Assembly: GCA_045807125.1 (NCBI GenBank)
Contig: JBJMHZ010000042.1
Span: 124,001 to 188,000, forward strand
DNA from: JBJMHZ01 sp045807125
GTDB taxonomy: Bacteria > Actinomycetota > Actinomycetes > JAWWOL01
Direction of reading: 5' to 3'
DNA: 64,000 bases
Positions 1-8,985 of this stretch are shown here, piece after piece. Below the pieces are notes generated by a model that saw only the letters and a program-made list of their open reading frames with translations, ran no database searches and was not told the origin of the DNA. Made by a program: the position numbers and the translations under genes. How positions within the stretch are numbered: the first letter of the stretch is position 1; each line of letters begins with the position of its first letter.

Positions 1-314
1 CGCTCAAGGGGCTCTACAACGACATCGCTGGCGCGGCGTGGGCCGACTGGCTGTTCATGGCCGGTCTCATCGGCATCGGCCTCGCCCTGATGCTCGGCAT
101 CACGATGCGGATGGCGGCGGCCGGTGGCGTGCTGCTGCTGGTGCTCATGTGGTCGGCGGTCCTGCCGCCGGAGAACAACGTCTTCATGGACGACCACCTG
201 ATCTACGCCGGCACGCTGGTCATGCTGCTCCTGCTGAAGGCCGGCCACACCCTCGGCCTCGGCCGGTGGTGGGAGAGGCTGCCGCTGGTGCAACGGTTCG
301 GCTTCCTGAAGTGA
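1..314 (+). CDS. DoxX-family membrane protein, C-terminal part
   Basis: The reading frame is open from base 3, so the gene begins before the window and about 103 codons are seen. The visible part is two or three hydrophobic helices followed by a short basic tail. The sequence DIAGAAWADW, the PPENN loop with FMDDHLIYA, and the end GHTLGLGRWW match the end of actinobacterial DoxX-like membrane proteins, which are small four-helix proteins; the family includes a subunit of thiosulfate:quinone oxidoreductase. The function in this organism is not known. A strong hairpin follows the stop, so this is probably the last gene of its transcript. Confidence 0.8.
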   Translation, partial: LKGLYNDIAGAAWADWLFMAGLIGIGLALMLGITMRMAAAGGVLLLVLMWSAVLPPENNVFMDDHLIYAGTLVMLLLLKAGHTLGLGRWWERLPLVQRFGFLK

Positions 315-331
315 CCGGCGCAAGCTCGCCC

Positions 332-361
332 CGCAAGGGCCCGGGCAACCGGGCCCTTGCG
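332..361. terminator. Hairpin terminator after the DoxX gene
   Basis: A perfect 13-bp stem (CGCAAGGGCCCGG at 332-344 with its complement at 349-361) closes on GCAA, a GNRA tetraloop. It begins 18 bp after the DoxX stop and ends 70 bp before ddl. There is no T-run, which is common for terminators in actinobacteria. Confidence 0.8.
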
Positions 362-430
362 CCGTGCCCGGCATGGGAGGCACCGCCCCGGCTCACCGGC
401 GTTACGGGAACCGGCCGGTAGCCTGGCACC

Positions 431-1537
431 GTGCCGAATGCCCCCCGCGTCCACGTCTTCCTCCTCTTCGGCGGCCGGTCGGCCGAGCACGACGTGTCGA
501 CCGTGTCCGCGCTGCACGTCCTGCGAGCGCTCGACCCCTCCACGTACGACGTCACGCCCGTCGGGATCACCCGCGACGGGCGCTGGCTCGACCTGACCGA
601 CGCGGTGCGCGCGCTCGAGCCGTCGAGCGTCGCGGCGCTGCCCTCCCCCGACACCACCGACGAGGCTGCGCCGTCCGGACTGCCGGCGATCATCGGCGCA
701 GCGGAGCAGGGCCCGGTGGTCGTGCTCCCGCTGCTGCACGGCCCGATGGGCGAGGACGGCACCGTCCAGGGAATGCTCGAGCTGGCCGGCGTGCCGTACG
801 TCGGAGCCGGCGTGCTCGCGTCCGCCCTCTGCATGGACAAGCCGACCGCGAAGCGGGTGCTGGAGTCGGAGGGCCTGCCCGTCGTGCCGTGGGTGTCGGC
901 GCGACGGCACCGCGCGGGCGACGAGCTCGTGACGCTGGTCGAGTCGCGGCTCGGCTATCCCGTGTTCGTGAAGCCCGCCAACCTCGGGTCGTCGGTCGGC
1001 GTCAGCCGTGCGAGCGACACCGACGAGCTGCGGGCGGCCGTGCGCACCGCGCTGGACTACGACGAGTACGTCGTCGTCGAGGAGGCGATCAGGGGTCGCG
1101 AGATCGAGGTCGCCGTCCTCGGCAACGAGGACCCGATCGCGTCGGTGCCCGGAGAGATCCGGCCCAGCCACGACTTCTACGACTACGAGGACAAGTACGT
1201 CGACAGCGGCGCCGGGCTGATCGTGCCCGCCGAGCTGTCGCCGAGCCAGGCCAAGGAGGTCGCCAAGCTGGCGGTGCAGGCGTACGAGGCGCTGCATGTC
1301 GACGGCATGGGCAGGGTCGACTTCTTCTTCGAGGAGGGCGGCCGGGGCTTCCTCGTCAACGAGGTCAACACGATCCCCGGATTCACGCCGATCTCGATGT
1401 TCCCGCGGCTGTGGGCGGCGAGTGGCGTTCCCTACCCCGAGCTCGTGCAGCGGCTCATCGAGCTCGCGCTGGCGCGGCACGCCACCCGCACGGGCTTCTT
1501 GACGCACCGGCCGGCGCGGTTGCGGGCGCCGGAGTGA
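431..1537 (+). CDS. ddl: D-alanine--D-alanine ligase
   Basis: This cytoplasmic ATP-grasp enzyme joins two D-alanines with ATP for the peptidoglycan stem peptide. The protein is 368 aa, a normal length. Visible motifs are the N-terminal FGGRSAEHDVS, the ATP-grasp loop KPANLGSSVGVS near residue 180, and the metal-binding end RVDFFFEEGGRGFLVNEVN with NTIPGFT after it. The start is the GTG at 431; the codons before it do not look coding. Its TGA overlaps the GTG start of murF, so the two successive pathway steps are translationally coupled. Confidence 0.95.
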   Translation: MPNAPRVHVFLLFGGRSAEHDVSTVSALHVLRALDPSTYDVTPVGITRDGRWLDLTDAVRALEPSSVAALPSPDTTDEAAPSGLPAIIGAAEQGPVVVLPLLHGPMGEDGTVQGMLELAGVPYVGAGVLASALCMDKPTAKRVLESEGLPVVPWVSARRHRAGDELVTLVESRLGYPVFVKPANLGSSVGVSRASDTDELRAAVRTALDYDEYVVVEEAIRGREIEVAVLGNEDPIASVPGEIRPSHDFYDYEDKYVDSGAGLIVPAELSPSQAKEVAKLAVQAYEALHVDGMGRVDFFFEEGGRGFLVNEVNTIPGFTPISMFPRLWAASGVPYPELVQRLIELALARHATRTGFLTHRPARLRAPE

Positions 1538-2859
1538 GGTTCCGCGCGTCCGGGATCGGCGCAGTCGTCGGAGGGGCCGTGCACGGCCCCGACGTCGAGG
1601 TGACCGGCGCCGGCATCGACAGCCGCACGATCGAGGCCGGGCAACTGTTCGTCCCGGTCACCGGCGAGCGCGACGGGCACGACTTCATCGAGGCCGCCGT
1701 CGCCGCAGGCGCTCCCGCCTACCTGACGGCGCGCGCTCCGGTCGGTCGCGGCACCGCGATCGTCGTGGACGACGCCGAGCGGGCGCTGCGCGAGCTCGCG
1801 ATCGCGGCGCGGAGCCGAGTGCGCCACGCGATCGGCGTGACGGGCTCGGTCGGCAAGACCTCGACCAAGGACCTGCTCGCGCACTGCCTGGCCGCGCGCT
1901 ACTCGACGGGCGCGGCGACCGGCTCGTTCAACAACGAGCTCGGCGTGCCGCTCACGCTGGTGAACGCGCCGGGCGACGCCGGCGTCGTGGTCGTCGAGAT
2001 GGGCGCACGCGCACCGGGCCACATCGCGTGGCTGTGCGACATCGCGTCGCCGACCGTCGCGGTCGTCACCGTGGTGGCCGGCGTGCACCTGGAGACGTTC
2101 GGCACCGTCGAGCGGGTGGCCGCCGCCAAGGGCGAGCTCGTGCAGGCACTGCCGGACGACGGCATCGCCGTCCTCAACGCCGACGACCACCGGGTCGAGG
2201 AGATGCGGCGGCTGACTCGCGGCCGCGTGCTGACGTACTCAGCCATGGGCAACCCTGACGCCGACCTGCACGCCGAGCAGTTCGAGCTGGACGAGTCGTT
2301 GCAGCCGCGCTTCGTGCTTCGCTCCCCGTGGGGCGACCGGCAGGTGCGGCTCGGGGTGCGCGGCGCGCACAACGTCGTCAACGCGCTGGCCGCCGCGGGG
2401 GCCGCCCTCGCGCTCGACGTGCCCATCGACGCGGTGGGCGACGCCCTCGCCACGGCCACCCTGTCGCGCTGGCGGATGGAGCTGTGGCGGGCAGCGTGCG
2501 GTGCCCAGGTGCTGAACGACTCGTACAACGCCAACCCCACCTCGATGGCGGCCGCGCTCGATGCGCTGCTCCGGCTGCCGGCCCGCCGGCACGTCGCCGT
2601 GCTCGGACGCATGGCCGAGATCGGCGAGGGCAGCGACGAGGCGCACCGCCGCATCGGCGAGCTCGCGACGTCGTACGGCATCACCGTCATCGCCGTGGGC
2701 GAGCCGGCGTACGGCATGGATCAGAACGTCGGGTCGCCGGCCGACGCGGTCGCCGCGCTGCAGCGGATGGGCCTCGGCCCGGACGACGCGGTGCTCGTGA
2801 AGGGCAGCCGATCCGCCGGCCTCGACGTGGTGGCCGCCCAGCTTGCCGACGGCGGCTGA
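1534..2859 (+). CDS. murF: UDP-MurNAc-tripeptide--D-Ala-D-Ala ligase
   Basis: This Mur ligase adds the dipeptide made by Ddl to UDP-MurNAc-tripeptide. The protein is 441 aa. The central ATP-binding loop GVTGSVGKTSTK is at residues 101-112, the typical NDSYNANPTSM motif lies in the C-terminal third, and an N-terminal substrate domain with GIDSRTIEAGQLF is present. The start is the GTG that overlaps the ddl stop (GTGA). The same frame is open further upstream, but there it runs antiphase through ddl and is not coding. Confidence 0.95.
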   Translation: MRFRASGIGAVVGGAVHGPDVEVTGAGIDSRTIEAGQLFVPVTGERDGHDFIEAAVAAGAPAYLTARAPVGRGTAIVVDDAERALRELAIAARSRVRHAIGVTGSVGKTSTKDLLAHCLAARYSTGAATGSFNNELGVPLTLVNAPGDAGVVVVEMGARAPGHIAWLCDIASPTVAVVTVVAGVHLETFGTVERVAAAKGELVQALPDDGIAVLNADDHRVEEMRRLTRGRVLTYSAMGNPDADLHAEQFELDESLQPRFVLRSPWGDRQVRLGVRGAHNVVNALAAAGAALALDVPIDAVGDALATATLSRWRMELWRAACGAQVLNDSYNANPTSMAAALDALLRLPARRHVAVLGRMAEIGEGSDEAHRRIGELATSYGITVIAVGEPAYGMDQNVGSPADAVAALQRMGLGPDDAVLVKGSRSAGLDVVAAQLADGG

Positions 2860-2860
2860 G

Positions 2861-4210
2861 TCACGGCCGGACGAGCGCGAGGCCGGCCTTCTCGGCCCGC
2901 TCGAACTCGTCGTCGACCAGCACCACGCGGTGCCCGGCCGCCGCGAGCATCGAGGCGGCGACCGCGGCACGGAACCCGATCCCGCAGTGCACCCACAGCT
3001 CCTCGTCCGGCACCTCGGCCATGCGCTCGCGCAGCTCGTGCAGCGGCACGTGGACCGCGCCGTCGATGTGCGCCTCGCGCCACTCGCTCTCGCGCCGCAC
3101 GTCGAGCACGGCGAGCCCGGGCGCGCCGGATGCGGCGGCCAGCTCGTCGAAGCTCGCCACCCGGTACGACGCGCTGCCGCGCTCCGGCGCCCACGCCCGC
3201 GGCCCCCCGACCGCCATGGCCGCAGGGCGGTCGATGCCGATGCGCACCAGCTCGCGCTGCACGGCGGCGACGTCGGCCGGCGCAGCCCCGAGCAGGGTCA
3301 CCGGCGTGCCCCACGGCAGCAGCCAGCCGAGGTAGGTCGGCACGTTCTCGGTGCCGTCGAAGGACAGCGTCCCCGGCGTGTGCGCGGCGGCGAAGTCCGT
3401 GCGCGGCCGCACGTCGACCACCCACTCCCCCGCGTCGATGCGCCGGGCGACGTCGCCGGCCACCGGCGGCAGCGACAGGTCGACGGGCGCCGGGCCGGCC
3501 GCGTTGATCGGCGCCATGTGCACGTAGTACGCGGGGTGGACGTCGAGACCGGCGATCGTCTCCGCGACGAACCGCGCCTCGTCCCTGGTGAGCGCCGGGT
3601 TGACCTCCCGCTCCCGGCCGATGGTCGACTCCGTCCCGCTCGCCGGGCTCGCCGAGCAGAAGCTGCCGAACCCGTGCGTCGGGTAGACGGCCGTTCCGGG
3701 CGGCAGCTCGTCGGCCAGGCGGCGCGCCGACCGCCACTGCGCGTGCGCCAGCTGCTCGGTGCGCTGCGGGCCGATGAGGTCGGTGCGCCCCGTCGAGCCG
3801 AACAGCAGCGACCCACCGGTGAAGACGGCCCGCGCGCTGCCGTCCTGCTCGACCACGTACGACACGTGGTTCGGCGTGTGCCCGGGCGTGCGCAGCGCCC
3901 GTACGGTGAGCGCGCCGACCTCGACGGCGTCGCCGTCGCGCACCGGCACCCGGTCGTACGCCACGTCGTCGTCGGCCGAGACCAGGTAACCGGCACCGGT
4001 GCGGCGGGCCAGCTCGAGCCCCCCGGTGACGTAGTCGTTGTGCAGGTGCGTCTCCGCGACCGCCGTCAGCCGCAGGCCGTGCCGGTCCAGCCGGTCGAGC
4101 ACCCGGTCGACGTCGCGCTGCGGGTCGACCACCAGAGCTGACTCGCCGTCGTGGACGACGTAGGAGCGATCCCCCAGGTTCGGCGTCTCGATGACCATCA
4201 CGTCGACCAC
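2861..4210 (-). CDS. MBL-fold hydrolase with two rhodanese domains
   Basis: The protein is 449 aa. Residues 1-240 form a metallo-beta-lactamase fold of the persulfide-dioxygenase type, with the metal motif HLHNDY at 55-60 (Tyr where many relatives have His), TPGHTPNH, and FTGGSLLFGSTGR. A rhodanese domain without a catalytic Cys follows, then a second one that keeps the active-site loop HCGIGFRA. This layout is common in actinobacteria and points to sulfane-sulfur or glutathione-persulfide chemistry; the substrate is inferred. It converges on murF with 1 bp between the stops. manA lies just upstream on the same strand, 12 bp away. Confidence 0.88.
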   Translation of the reverse strand: MVDVMVIETPNLGDRSYVVHDGESALVVDPQRDVDRVLDRLDRHGLRLTAVAETHLHNDYVTGGLELARRTGAGYLVSADDDVAYDRVPVRDGDAVEVGALTVRALRTPGHTPNHVSYVVEQDGSARAVFTGGSLLFGSTGRTDLIGPQRTEQLAHAQWRSARRLADELPPGTAVYPTHGFGSFCSASPASGTESTIGREREVNPALTRDEARFVAETIAGLDVHPAYYVHMAPINAAGPAPVDLSLPPVAGDVARRIDAGEWVVDVRPRTDFAAAHTPGTLSFDGTENVPTYLGWLLPWGTPVTLLGAAPADVAAVQRELVRIGIDRPAAMAVGGPRAWAPERGSASYRVASFDELAAASGAPGLAVLDVRRESEWREAHIDGAVHVPLHELRERMAEVPDEELWVHCGIGFRAAVAASMLAAAGHRVVLVDDEFERAEKAGLALVRP

Positions 4211-4222
4211 GTAGGGTCCTCC

Positions 4223-5407
4223 TCAGTTGCGGTACGGCAAGCCCGGCGTCGCCCGGAAGACGGCGCCCTCGCCCTCGATCACCACGGCCGGCTCCGAGGC
4301 ACCGACGTACGCGGCGCGGCCGCCGGTCAGCGCGAGCGACGAGTCGCCGGCCCGCACGGTCACCGATCCGGCGACGGCCAGCAACAGCTGCGGGCCGCGG
4401 CGGTCGAGGGCGACCGGACGGCCGGCGACGTCGACGGCGCTGAGCCGGAACTCGTCGAACGGGGCCGGGTAGACCACCTCGTCGCCGGCCAGCACCGGCC
4501 GCAGCACCGGCACGTCGCACGCCCGGACGTCGGCGACGCGGAGCAGGTCGTCGACGTCGACGTGCTTGCTGGTGAGGCCGCCCCGCAGGACGTTGTCGGA
4601 GTTGGCCATGATCTCGACGCCGGTGCCCTGGAGGTAGGCGTGCAGGTTGCCGGTGGGCATCACCACGCTCTCGCCGGGAGCGAGCTCGACGACGTTGAGC
4701 AGCAGCGCCGCGGCGACGCCGGCGTCGCCCGGGTGCGCATCGGCGAGGCGGGCGTACCACCGCGCGGCCGGGTCGCCGCCCGCGGCGAGGCGCCCGGCGC
4801 CGGCGGCGATCGCCTCGACCAGGCCGGCGCGCTCGGTGGACGGCCAGCGCAGCAGCGTGCCCAGCGCCTGCCGCACGGCGGCCGTGCCGTGCGCGCGCAG
4901 GCAGTGCGCGACCGGCGCCAGCTGCGGCACGTCGAGCGCCTCGATCAGCCGCGCCGCGCCGGCCGGGTCGCGGAACCCGCACAGTGCCGCGAACGGGGTC
5001 AGCGCCACCAGCAGCTCCGGCTTGGGCCAGCGGTCCTTGTAGTTGCGCTCGGGCGCGCCGAGCGGGACCCCGCTGGCCTCCTCGGCGGCGTAGCCGGCCT
5101 CGGCCTGCTCCCGATCGGGATGCACCTGGATCGACAGGGGCGCGTCGACGCCGAGCACCTTCAGCAGGAACGGCAGGGTCGGCCCGAACCGGTCGACCAC
5201 GGCCGGCCCGAGTTCACCGACCGGGTCGGCCGCGATCCGGTCGACCAGCGTGCGCTCGTCGCCCAGCAGCGAAGGAGCCCGGTGGTGCGCGCCCACCCAC
5301 AGCTCGGCCTCCGGGCCGGACGCCGGCTGCGGCCTGCCCTGCAGCCGCGCGATGGCCGTCCGGGAGCCCCAGTCGTAGGACTGGATCGGACAGTCGAGCA
5401 GCTCCAC
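4223..5407 (-). CDS. manA: Mannose-6-phosphate isomerase, class I
   Basis: This enzyme interconverts mannose-6-phosphate and fructose-6-phosphate, feeding GDP-mannose for cell-surface glycans. The protein is 394 aa. It begins with IQSYDWGS, carries the zinc-site segments SIQVHPDREQA and VEIMANSDNVLRGGLTSKHVD, and has ELWVGAHHRAPS near residue 40. A type I PMI cupin fold is expected. Start: ATG at 5407. The MBL-rhodanese gene follows 12 bp downstream on the same strand, so both are probably on one transcript, although no functional link is evident. Confidence 0.93.
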   Translation of the reverse strand: MELLDCPIQSYDWGSRTAIARLQGRPQPASGPEAELWVGAHHRAPSLLGDERTLVDRIAADPVGELGPAVVDRFGPTLPFLLKVLGVDAPLSIQVHPDREQAEAGYAAEEASGVPLGAPERNYKDRWPKPELLVALTPFAALCGFRDPAGAARLIEALDVPQLAPVAHCLRAHGTAAVRQALGTLLRWPSTERAGLVEAIAAGAGRLAAGGDPAARWYARLADAHPGDAGVAAALLLNVVELAPGESVVMPTGNLHAYLQGTGVEIMANSDNVLRGGLTSKHVDVDDLLRVADVRACDVPVLRPVLAGDEVVYPAPFDEFRLSAVDVAGRPVALDRRGPQLLLAVAGSVTVRAGDSSLALTGGRAAYVGASEPAVVIEGEGAVFRATPGLPYRN

Positions 5408-5514
5408 GCGCCGGCCTTCCTCGCCCTTCGTGCTACGTCCTGCTTACCACCGGTCCAGCGGCGGTGCGCCACGATCCAGCAGACGCGGCGCCGGCTCAGC
5501 CCCGCCCGTGGAGC

Positions 5515-6210
5515 TCAGGCGGAGTCGCCGCCCGCCAGCAGGGCGGTGATGCGTGCGTGCAGGCGGCCCAGCTCGGCGTCGAGCTCGGCCCGGCGCCGGC
5601 TCAGCCGCTCGATCTCCGCCCGCATGTCGACGGTCGCCTGCTCGGCGTCGCGCCGCGCGTTGCGGCGGATCTCGGCCGCCTCGGCCTCGGCCAGCTCCAG
5701 CACCTGCCGCAGCCGCTCGGAGACCACGACCGGCGCGGCCCTGCTCTGCTCGGCGCTTCGCGCCACCTCCTGCACCTGCTGCCGGAGCGCCGCCACGTCG
5801 TGCTGCGCCTGCTCGGTGCGGCGCTGCCCGTCGGCAGCCGCGGCGCGGGCCGCCGACAGCGCGGCCTCGGCGGTCTCGTACCGCGCGACGGCGGCGTCGA
5901 GCCGCGCCCGCAGGTCGGCGACCGCGGCGTCGACGTGCGTCCGCTCGTACCCGCGCAGCACCACGGGGAAGTGCGGCTGGTCGTCCCCCGCGGCCCCGGC
6001 CGCCATGGCCTGCGGCTGGGCGTCCAGCGGCATCGCGCCGGGGTTGCCTCCCGACCGCTCGGGTACGGCGAGGACGGTGGTCGTCACCGTGTCGGCGTCG
6101 ATATCGACGTCGGGACGCACTTGGGGGACGGCCCCGGGGTCGGCGCCCGCGCGTCCCGTCCCGTCCCGACCGGCGTGGCCTTGCTCGTCCACCGTAGGCT
6201 CCTTCGACAT
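5515..6210 (-). CDS. DivIVA-like coiled-coil protein
   Basis: The 231 aa protein has a disordered, acidic N-terminus, then a DivIVA-type segment (LRGYERTHVDAAVADL, near residue 80) and a long Ala/Glu/Arg-rich coiled coil to residue 225. Proteins of this shape act in polar growth and septum organisation in actinobacteria. A role in cell shape is inferred from the domain only. The start is taken as the ATG at 6210; an in-frame GTG at 6225 is also possible. It diverges from the membrane-protein gene at 6256 across about 45 bp, so a shared promoter region is likely. Confidence 0.7.
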   Translation of the reverse strand: MSKEPTVDEQGHAGRDGTGRAGADPGAVPQVRPDVDIDADTVTTTVLAVPERSGGNPGAMPLDAQPQAMAAGAAGDDQPHFPVVLRGYERTHVDAAVADLRARLDAAVARYETAEAALSAARAAAADGQRRTEQAQHDVAALRQQVQEVARSAEQSRAAPVVVSERLRQVLELAEAEAAEIRRNARRDAEQATVDMRAEIERLSRRRAELDAELGRLHARITALLAGGDSA

Positions 6211-6255
6211 CTGGTCCCGACGCACCGAACGAACCGGCCCGCTGGAAGCGTGAGC

Positions 6256-7512
6256 ATGGCTGACCTACCCGGATCCGAGGTGACGTTGCGCGCCGCCCTC
6301 GTCCATGGTCCGCTACCGGCCGAGCGCGCGGTGACGGTGGTGGGGCAGATCGCGCAGCAGCTGGCCGAGCGGCACCGGGCCGGCGAGCCGCACGGCGCGG
6401 TGGGGCTCGACACCGTGCTGGTCGAGCCCGGCGGCGGGGCCCGGCTCACCGACCCGCCGCCCGGCGCGCGGTCCACCACCTCCGACGCCTACGACAGGGA
6501 CACCAGGGCGCTGGGGCAGCTGCTGACCACCACCGCCGGCGGTCCGGCGGCCCTGCCGCCCGGCGTCCGCGAACTGGCGCACCGGACCACGTCGGGCGGC
6601 GTGGTCACGCCGGCGGCGTTCGTCGCCCAGCTCAGCGGGCTCGTGCCGCCGCCGGACCCTGGCCAGCACCCCCGCCAGCACGCCCGTCACCGGTTCGCCG
6701 ACGCGTCGCTGGACGACCTCTTCGGCGGCCCGGCGCTCGACAGCGGCCCGGCGCTCGACAGCGGCCCCGTCCTCGACGGCGGGTTGCCGCCCGAGCTCGA
6801 CCCGAGGCGCCCGATGAGCCGTCGCGAGCTCCGCCGGCGGCAGGCCGCCCGGCGGGCGATCACCGGCGAGCCGCCGGCCCACCGGGTCCTGATCGGCGCG
6901 CTGCTCGCCGCCGCGCTGCTCGCCGCGCTGGTGACCGCCGTGCTGCTGGTGTCGCGCAACCGCTCGCAGAACGACGGGGCCACCAGGCCCACCGGCTCGA
7001 CGTCGCGCCCCGCCGCCACCAGCGGGCCGACCGGCCGGCCGGGCACCGGTACCCCGTCCGCGGCGCCGACCGGCCGCCGGCTGCGGATCACCGGCGTGGC
7101 GCCGTACGACCCGGAGGGCGACGGCACCGAGAGCGCGGCCGCCGCCCATGACGCGGTCGACGGCGACCCGGCGACCGCCTGGACGACCGACCGCTACTCG
7201 ACCGCCGCCTTCGGCGGCCTGAAGCACGGCCTTGGCCTGCTGCTCGATCTCGGCCGGGTCGAGGTCGTGCGCACCGTACGGGTGCGCTTCGGCGTGCCGG
7301 GGACGACCGTGCGGGTCTACGCCGGCACCGCCAGGAGCGGCCTGCTCACCGGCCCGGCGGTTGCGGCGCGCGCCGCTGCTCCCGCCGCCGTCGCGCTGCG
7401 CCTGCCGAGCCCCGCCCGGGCCCGGTACGTGCTGCTGTGGCTCACCCGGCTGCCGCGATCCTCCGGCGGCGGCTATCGCGGCAGCGTCGCCGAGGTGCGC
7501 CTCACCGGCTGA
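6256..7512 (+). CDS. Membrane protein: kinase-like remnant plus discoidin-like domain
   Basis: The protein is 418 aa. Residues 20-120 resemble the middle of a Ser/Thr kinase (RAGEPHGAVGLDTVLVEPGG, where a kinase would have the HRD and DFG region) but lack catalytic residues, so this looks like a reduced pseudokinase. A small repeat (GPALDS twice, then GPVLDG) lies at 158-175. A single membrane helix spans 211-232. A Thr/Pro linker follows, then a C-terminal domain (about 270-418) like the F5/8 type C or discoidin fold seen after pseudokinases in actinobacterial cell-envelope proteins. Start: ATG at 6256. Confidence 0.65.
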   Translation: MADLPGSEVTLRAALVHGPLPAERAVTVVGQIAQQLAERHRAGEPHGAVGLDTVLVEPGGGARLTDPPPGARSTTSDAYDRDTRALGQLLTTTAGGPAALPPGVRELAHRTTSGGVVTPAAFVAQLSGLVPPPDPGQHPRQHARHRFADASLDDLFGGPALDSGPALDSGPVLDGGLPPELDPRRPMSRRELRRRQAARRAITGEPPAHRVLIGALLAAALLAALVTAVLLVSRNRSQNDGATRPTGSTSRPAATSGPTGRPGTGTPSAAPTGRRLRITGVAPYDPEGDGTESAAAAHDAVDGDPATAWTTDRYSTAAFGGLKHGLGLLLDLGRVEVVRTVRVRFGVPGTTVRVYAGTARSGLLTGPAVAARAAAPAAVALRLPSPARARYVLLWLTRLPRSSGGGYRGSVAEVRLTG

Positions 7513-7542
7513 GCGCTGGCGGTGCCCACTGGTCAGGACGGC

Positions 7543-8985
7543 TCACGAGGAGGCGATGGCCTCGCGGGCGGCGCCGGCGGCCGGCTCCGGCAGCGGCGGC
7601 AGGGCGAGGGTGGCGATCGCACCGCCGTCCGGCGCGTTGTCGATGGCGACGGTCCCGCCGTGCCGGTCGACGACCTGCTTGACGATCGCCAGCCCGAGAC
7701 CGCTGCCGGGCAGGGCGCGCGCGACGTCGGCACGGAAGAACCGGTCGAAGACGTGCGGCAGGGCCTCCGGCGGCACCCCCGGTCCGTGGTCGCGCACCAC
7801 GAGCCGGCCGTCGGCGAGCAGCGCCACCTCCACGACCGCGCCCGGCGCGGAGAACTTGGCCGCGTTGTCGAGCAGGTTGGCCACCGCCCGGTCGAGGCGG
7901 CCGGGCACCGCCCGTACCAGGAGCGGCGTGGCGACGAGTGCGAACCGCAGGTCGGGCCAGTGCCGCCGGGCCCGCTGCACGGCGTGCGACACCAGCCGGT
8001 CGAGCGCCACCTCCTCGAAGTGGGCCGGCGGCTCGTCGCCGCGCGCCAGCTCCACCACGTCGCCCACCAGGCCGGTCAGCTCCTCCAGCTGCCGGACGAT
8101 CCCCTCGATGACCTCGCGGCGCTGGTCGGGGGGCAGGCGGTCGACGTCGTGCAGGATCTCGACGTTGGTGCGCAGGCTGGCGAGCGGCGTGCGCAGCTCG
8201 TGACCGGCGTCGGCCACCAGCTGGCGCTGCGCGCCGATGGACGCCTGCAGCGCGTCGAGCATCTGGTTGAACGACGCGGCCAGCTGCCCCAGCTCGTCCC
8301 CCCTGGCGTCGGCGATGCGATGGGTGAGATCGCGCGTCCGCGCGATCTCGGCGGCGGTCGAGGTGAGCCGCGCGACCGGCGCGAGCGCCCGGCGCGACAC
8401 CAGCCACACGAGCAGCACGGCCACCGCGATGCCGGACGCCGCGAGCGCGAGGAATGCGAGCGCGATGCGGCTCAGCTGGTCGCCCACGCCGGTGAGGGGC
8501 AGCGCCACCTGCACCGCGATCCCGTTGACCAGCGGGCTCGTCAGCATGCGCACCTTGATGCCGCTGACCGAGACGGTGCGGTAGTGCCCGGGCTTGTGCC
8601 CGTTGGCGACCGCGACGTCGTCGGGCGTGACCGGCAGCGCCACCGCCTGGCCCTGCTCGGACCGCACCTCGCCGTTCGACAGCACCGCCTGCACGACACC
8701 GCCCGGCTCGCCGAAGTCAGGGGTCAGCTGGAGCTGGGGGAAGAAGAAGCGGGTCTGGCGCTCCGCCTGCTGCTGCAGCTCGTCGGCCTGGTGCCGCAGC
8801 TCGCTGTCGACATGGCCGACCAGCTCGTGCCGCACGGTGACGTACGCGACGCCGACCACGCCGACGAGCGCCGCGGCCACCGCGAGCGCCGCCGCGGCCA
8901 CCAGCCGCACCCGCAGCGGCCGGTCGCCCCACCAGGCCGGCAGCCGCCGGACCCTCGCGGCCCAGCCGGCCGGTGAGGCGGTCAT
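7543..8985 (-). CDS. Two-component sensor histidine kinase (MprB-like)
   Basis: The 480 aa kinase has two membrane helices (about 28-50 and 170-195) flanking an extracytoplasmic sensor, a HAMP region at 197-250, the phospho-acceptor His262 in ADAGHELRTPLASL, and a HATPase domain with NLLDNAAKF, DHGPGVP and GSGLGLAIV. The ATG at 8985 overlaps the stop of the response-regulator gene (ATGA), which fixes the start. The order protease, regulator, kinase recalls the mycobacterial MprA/MprB/PepD envelope-stress system, and the likely partner is the adjacent OmpR-type regulator. Confidence 0.92.
   Translation of the reverse strand: MTASPAGWAARVRRLPAWWGDRPLRVRLVAAAALAVAAALVGVVGVAYVTVRHELVGHVDSELRHQADELQQQAERQTRFFFPQLQLTPDFGEPGGVVQAVLSNGEVRSEQGQAVALPVTPDDVAVANGHKPGHYRTVSVSGIKVRMLTSPLVNGIAVQVALPLTGVGDQLSRIALAFLALAASGIAVAVLLVWLVSRRALAPVARLTSTAAEIARTRDLTHRIADARGDELGQLAASFNQMLDALQASIGAQRQLVADAGHELRTPLASLRTNVEILHDVDRLPPDQRREVIEGIVRQLEELTGLVGDVVELARGDEPPAHFEEVALDRLVSHAVQRARRHWPDLRFALVATPLLVRAVPGRLDRAVANLLDNAAKFSAPGAVVEVALLADGRLVVRDHGPGVPPEALPHVFDRFFRADVARALPGSGLGLAIVKQVVDRHGGTVAIDNAPDGGAIATLALPPLPEPAAGAAREAIASS

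Noticed and set aside
203..1507. Long minus-strand frame opposite ddl (434 codons), and similar long frames opposite most core genes
   Set aside because: High GC content opens antisense frames; these have low-complexity Arg/Ala/Pro translations and no family features, while the opposite strand is clearly coding.
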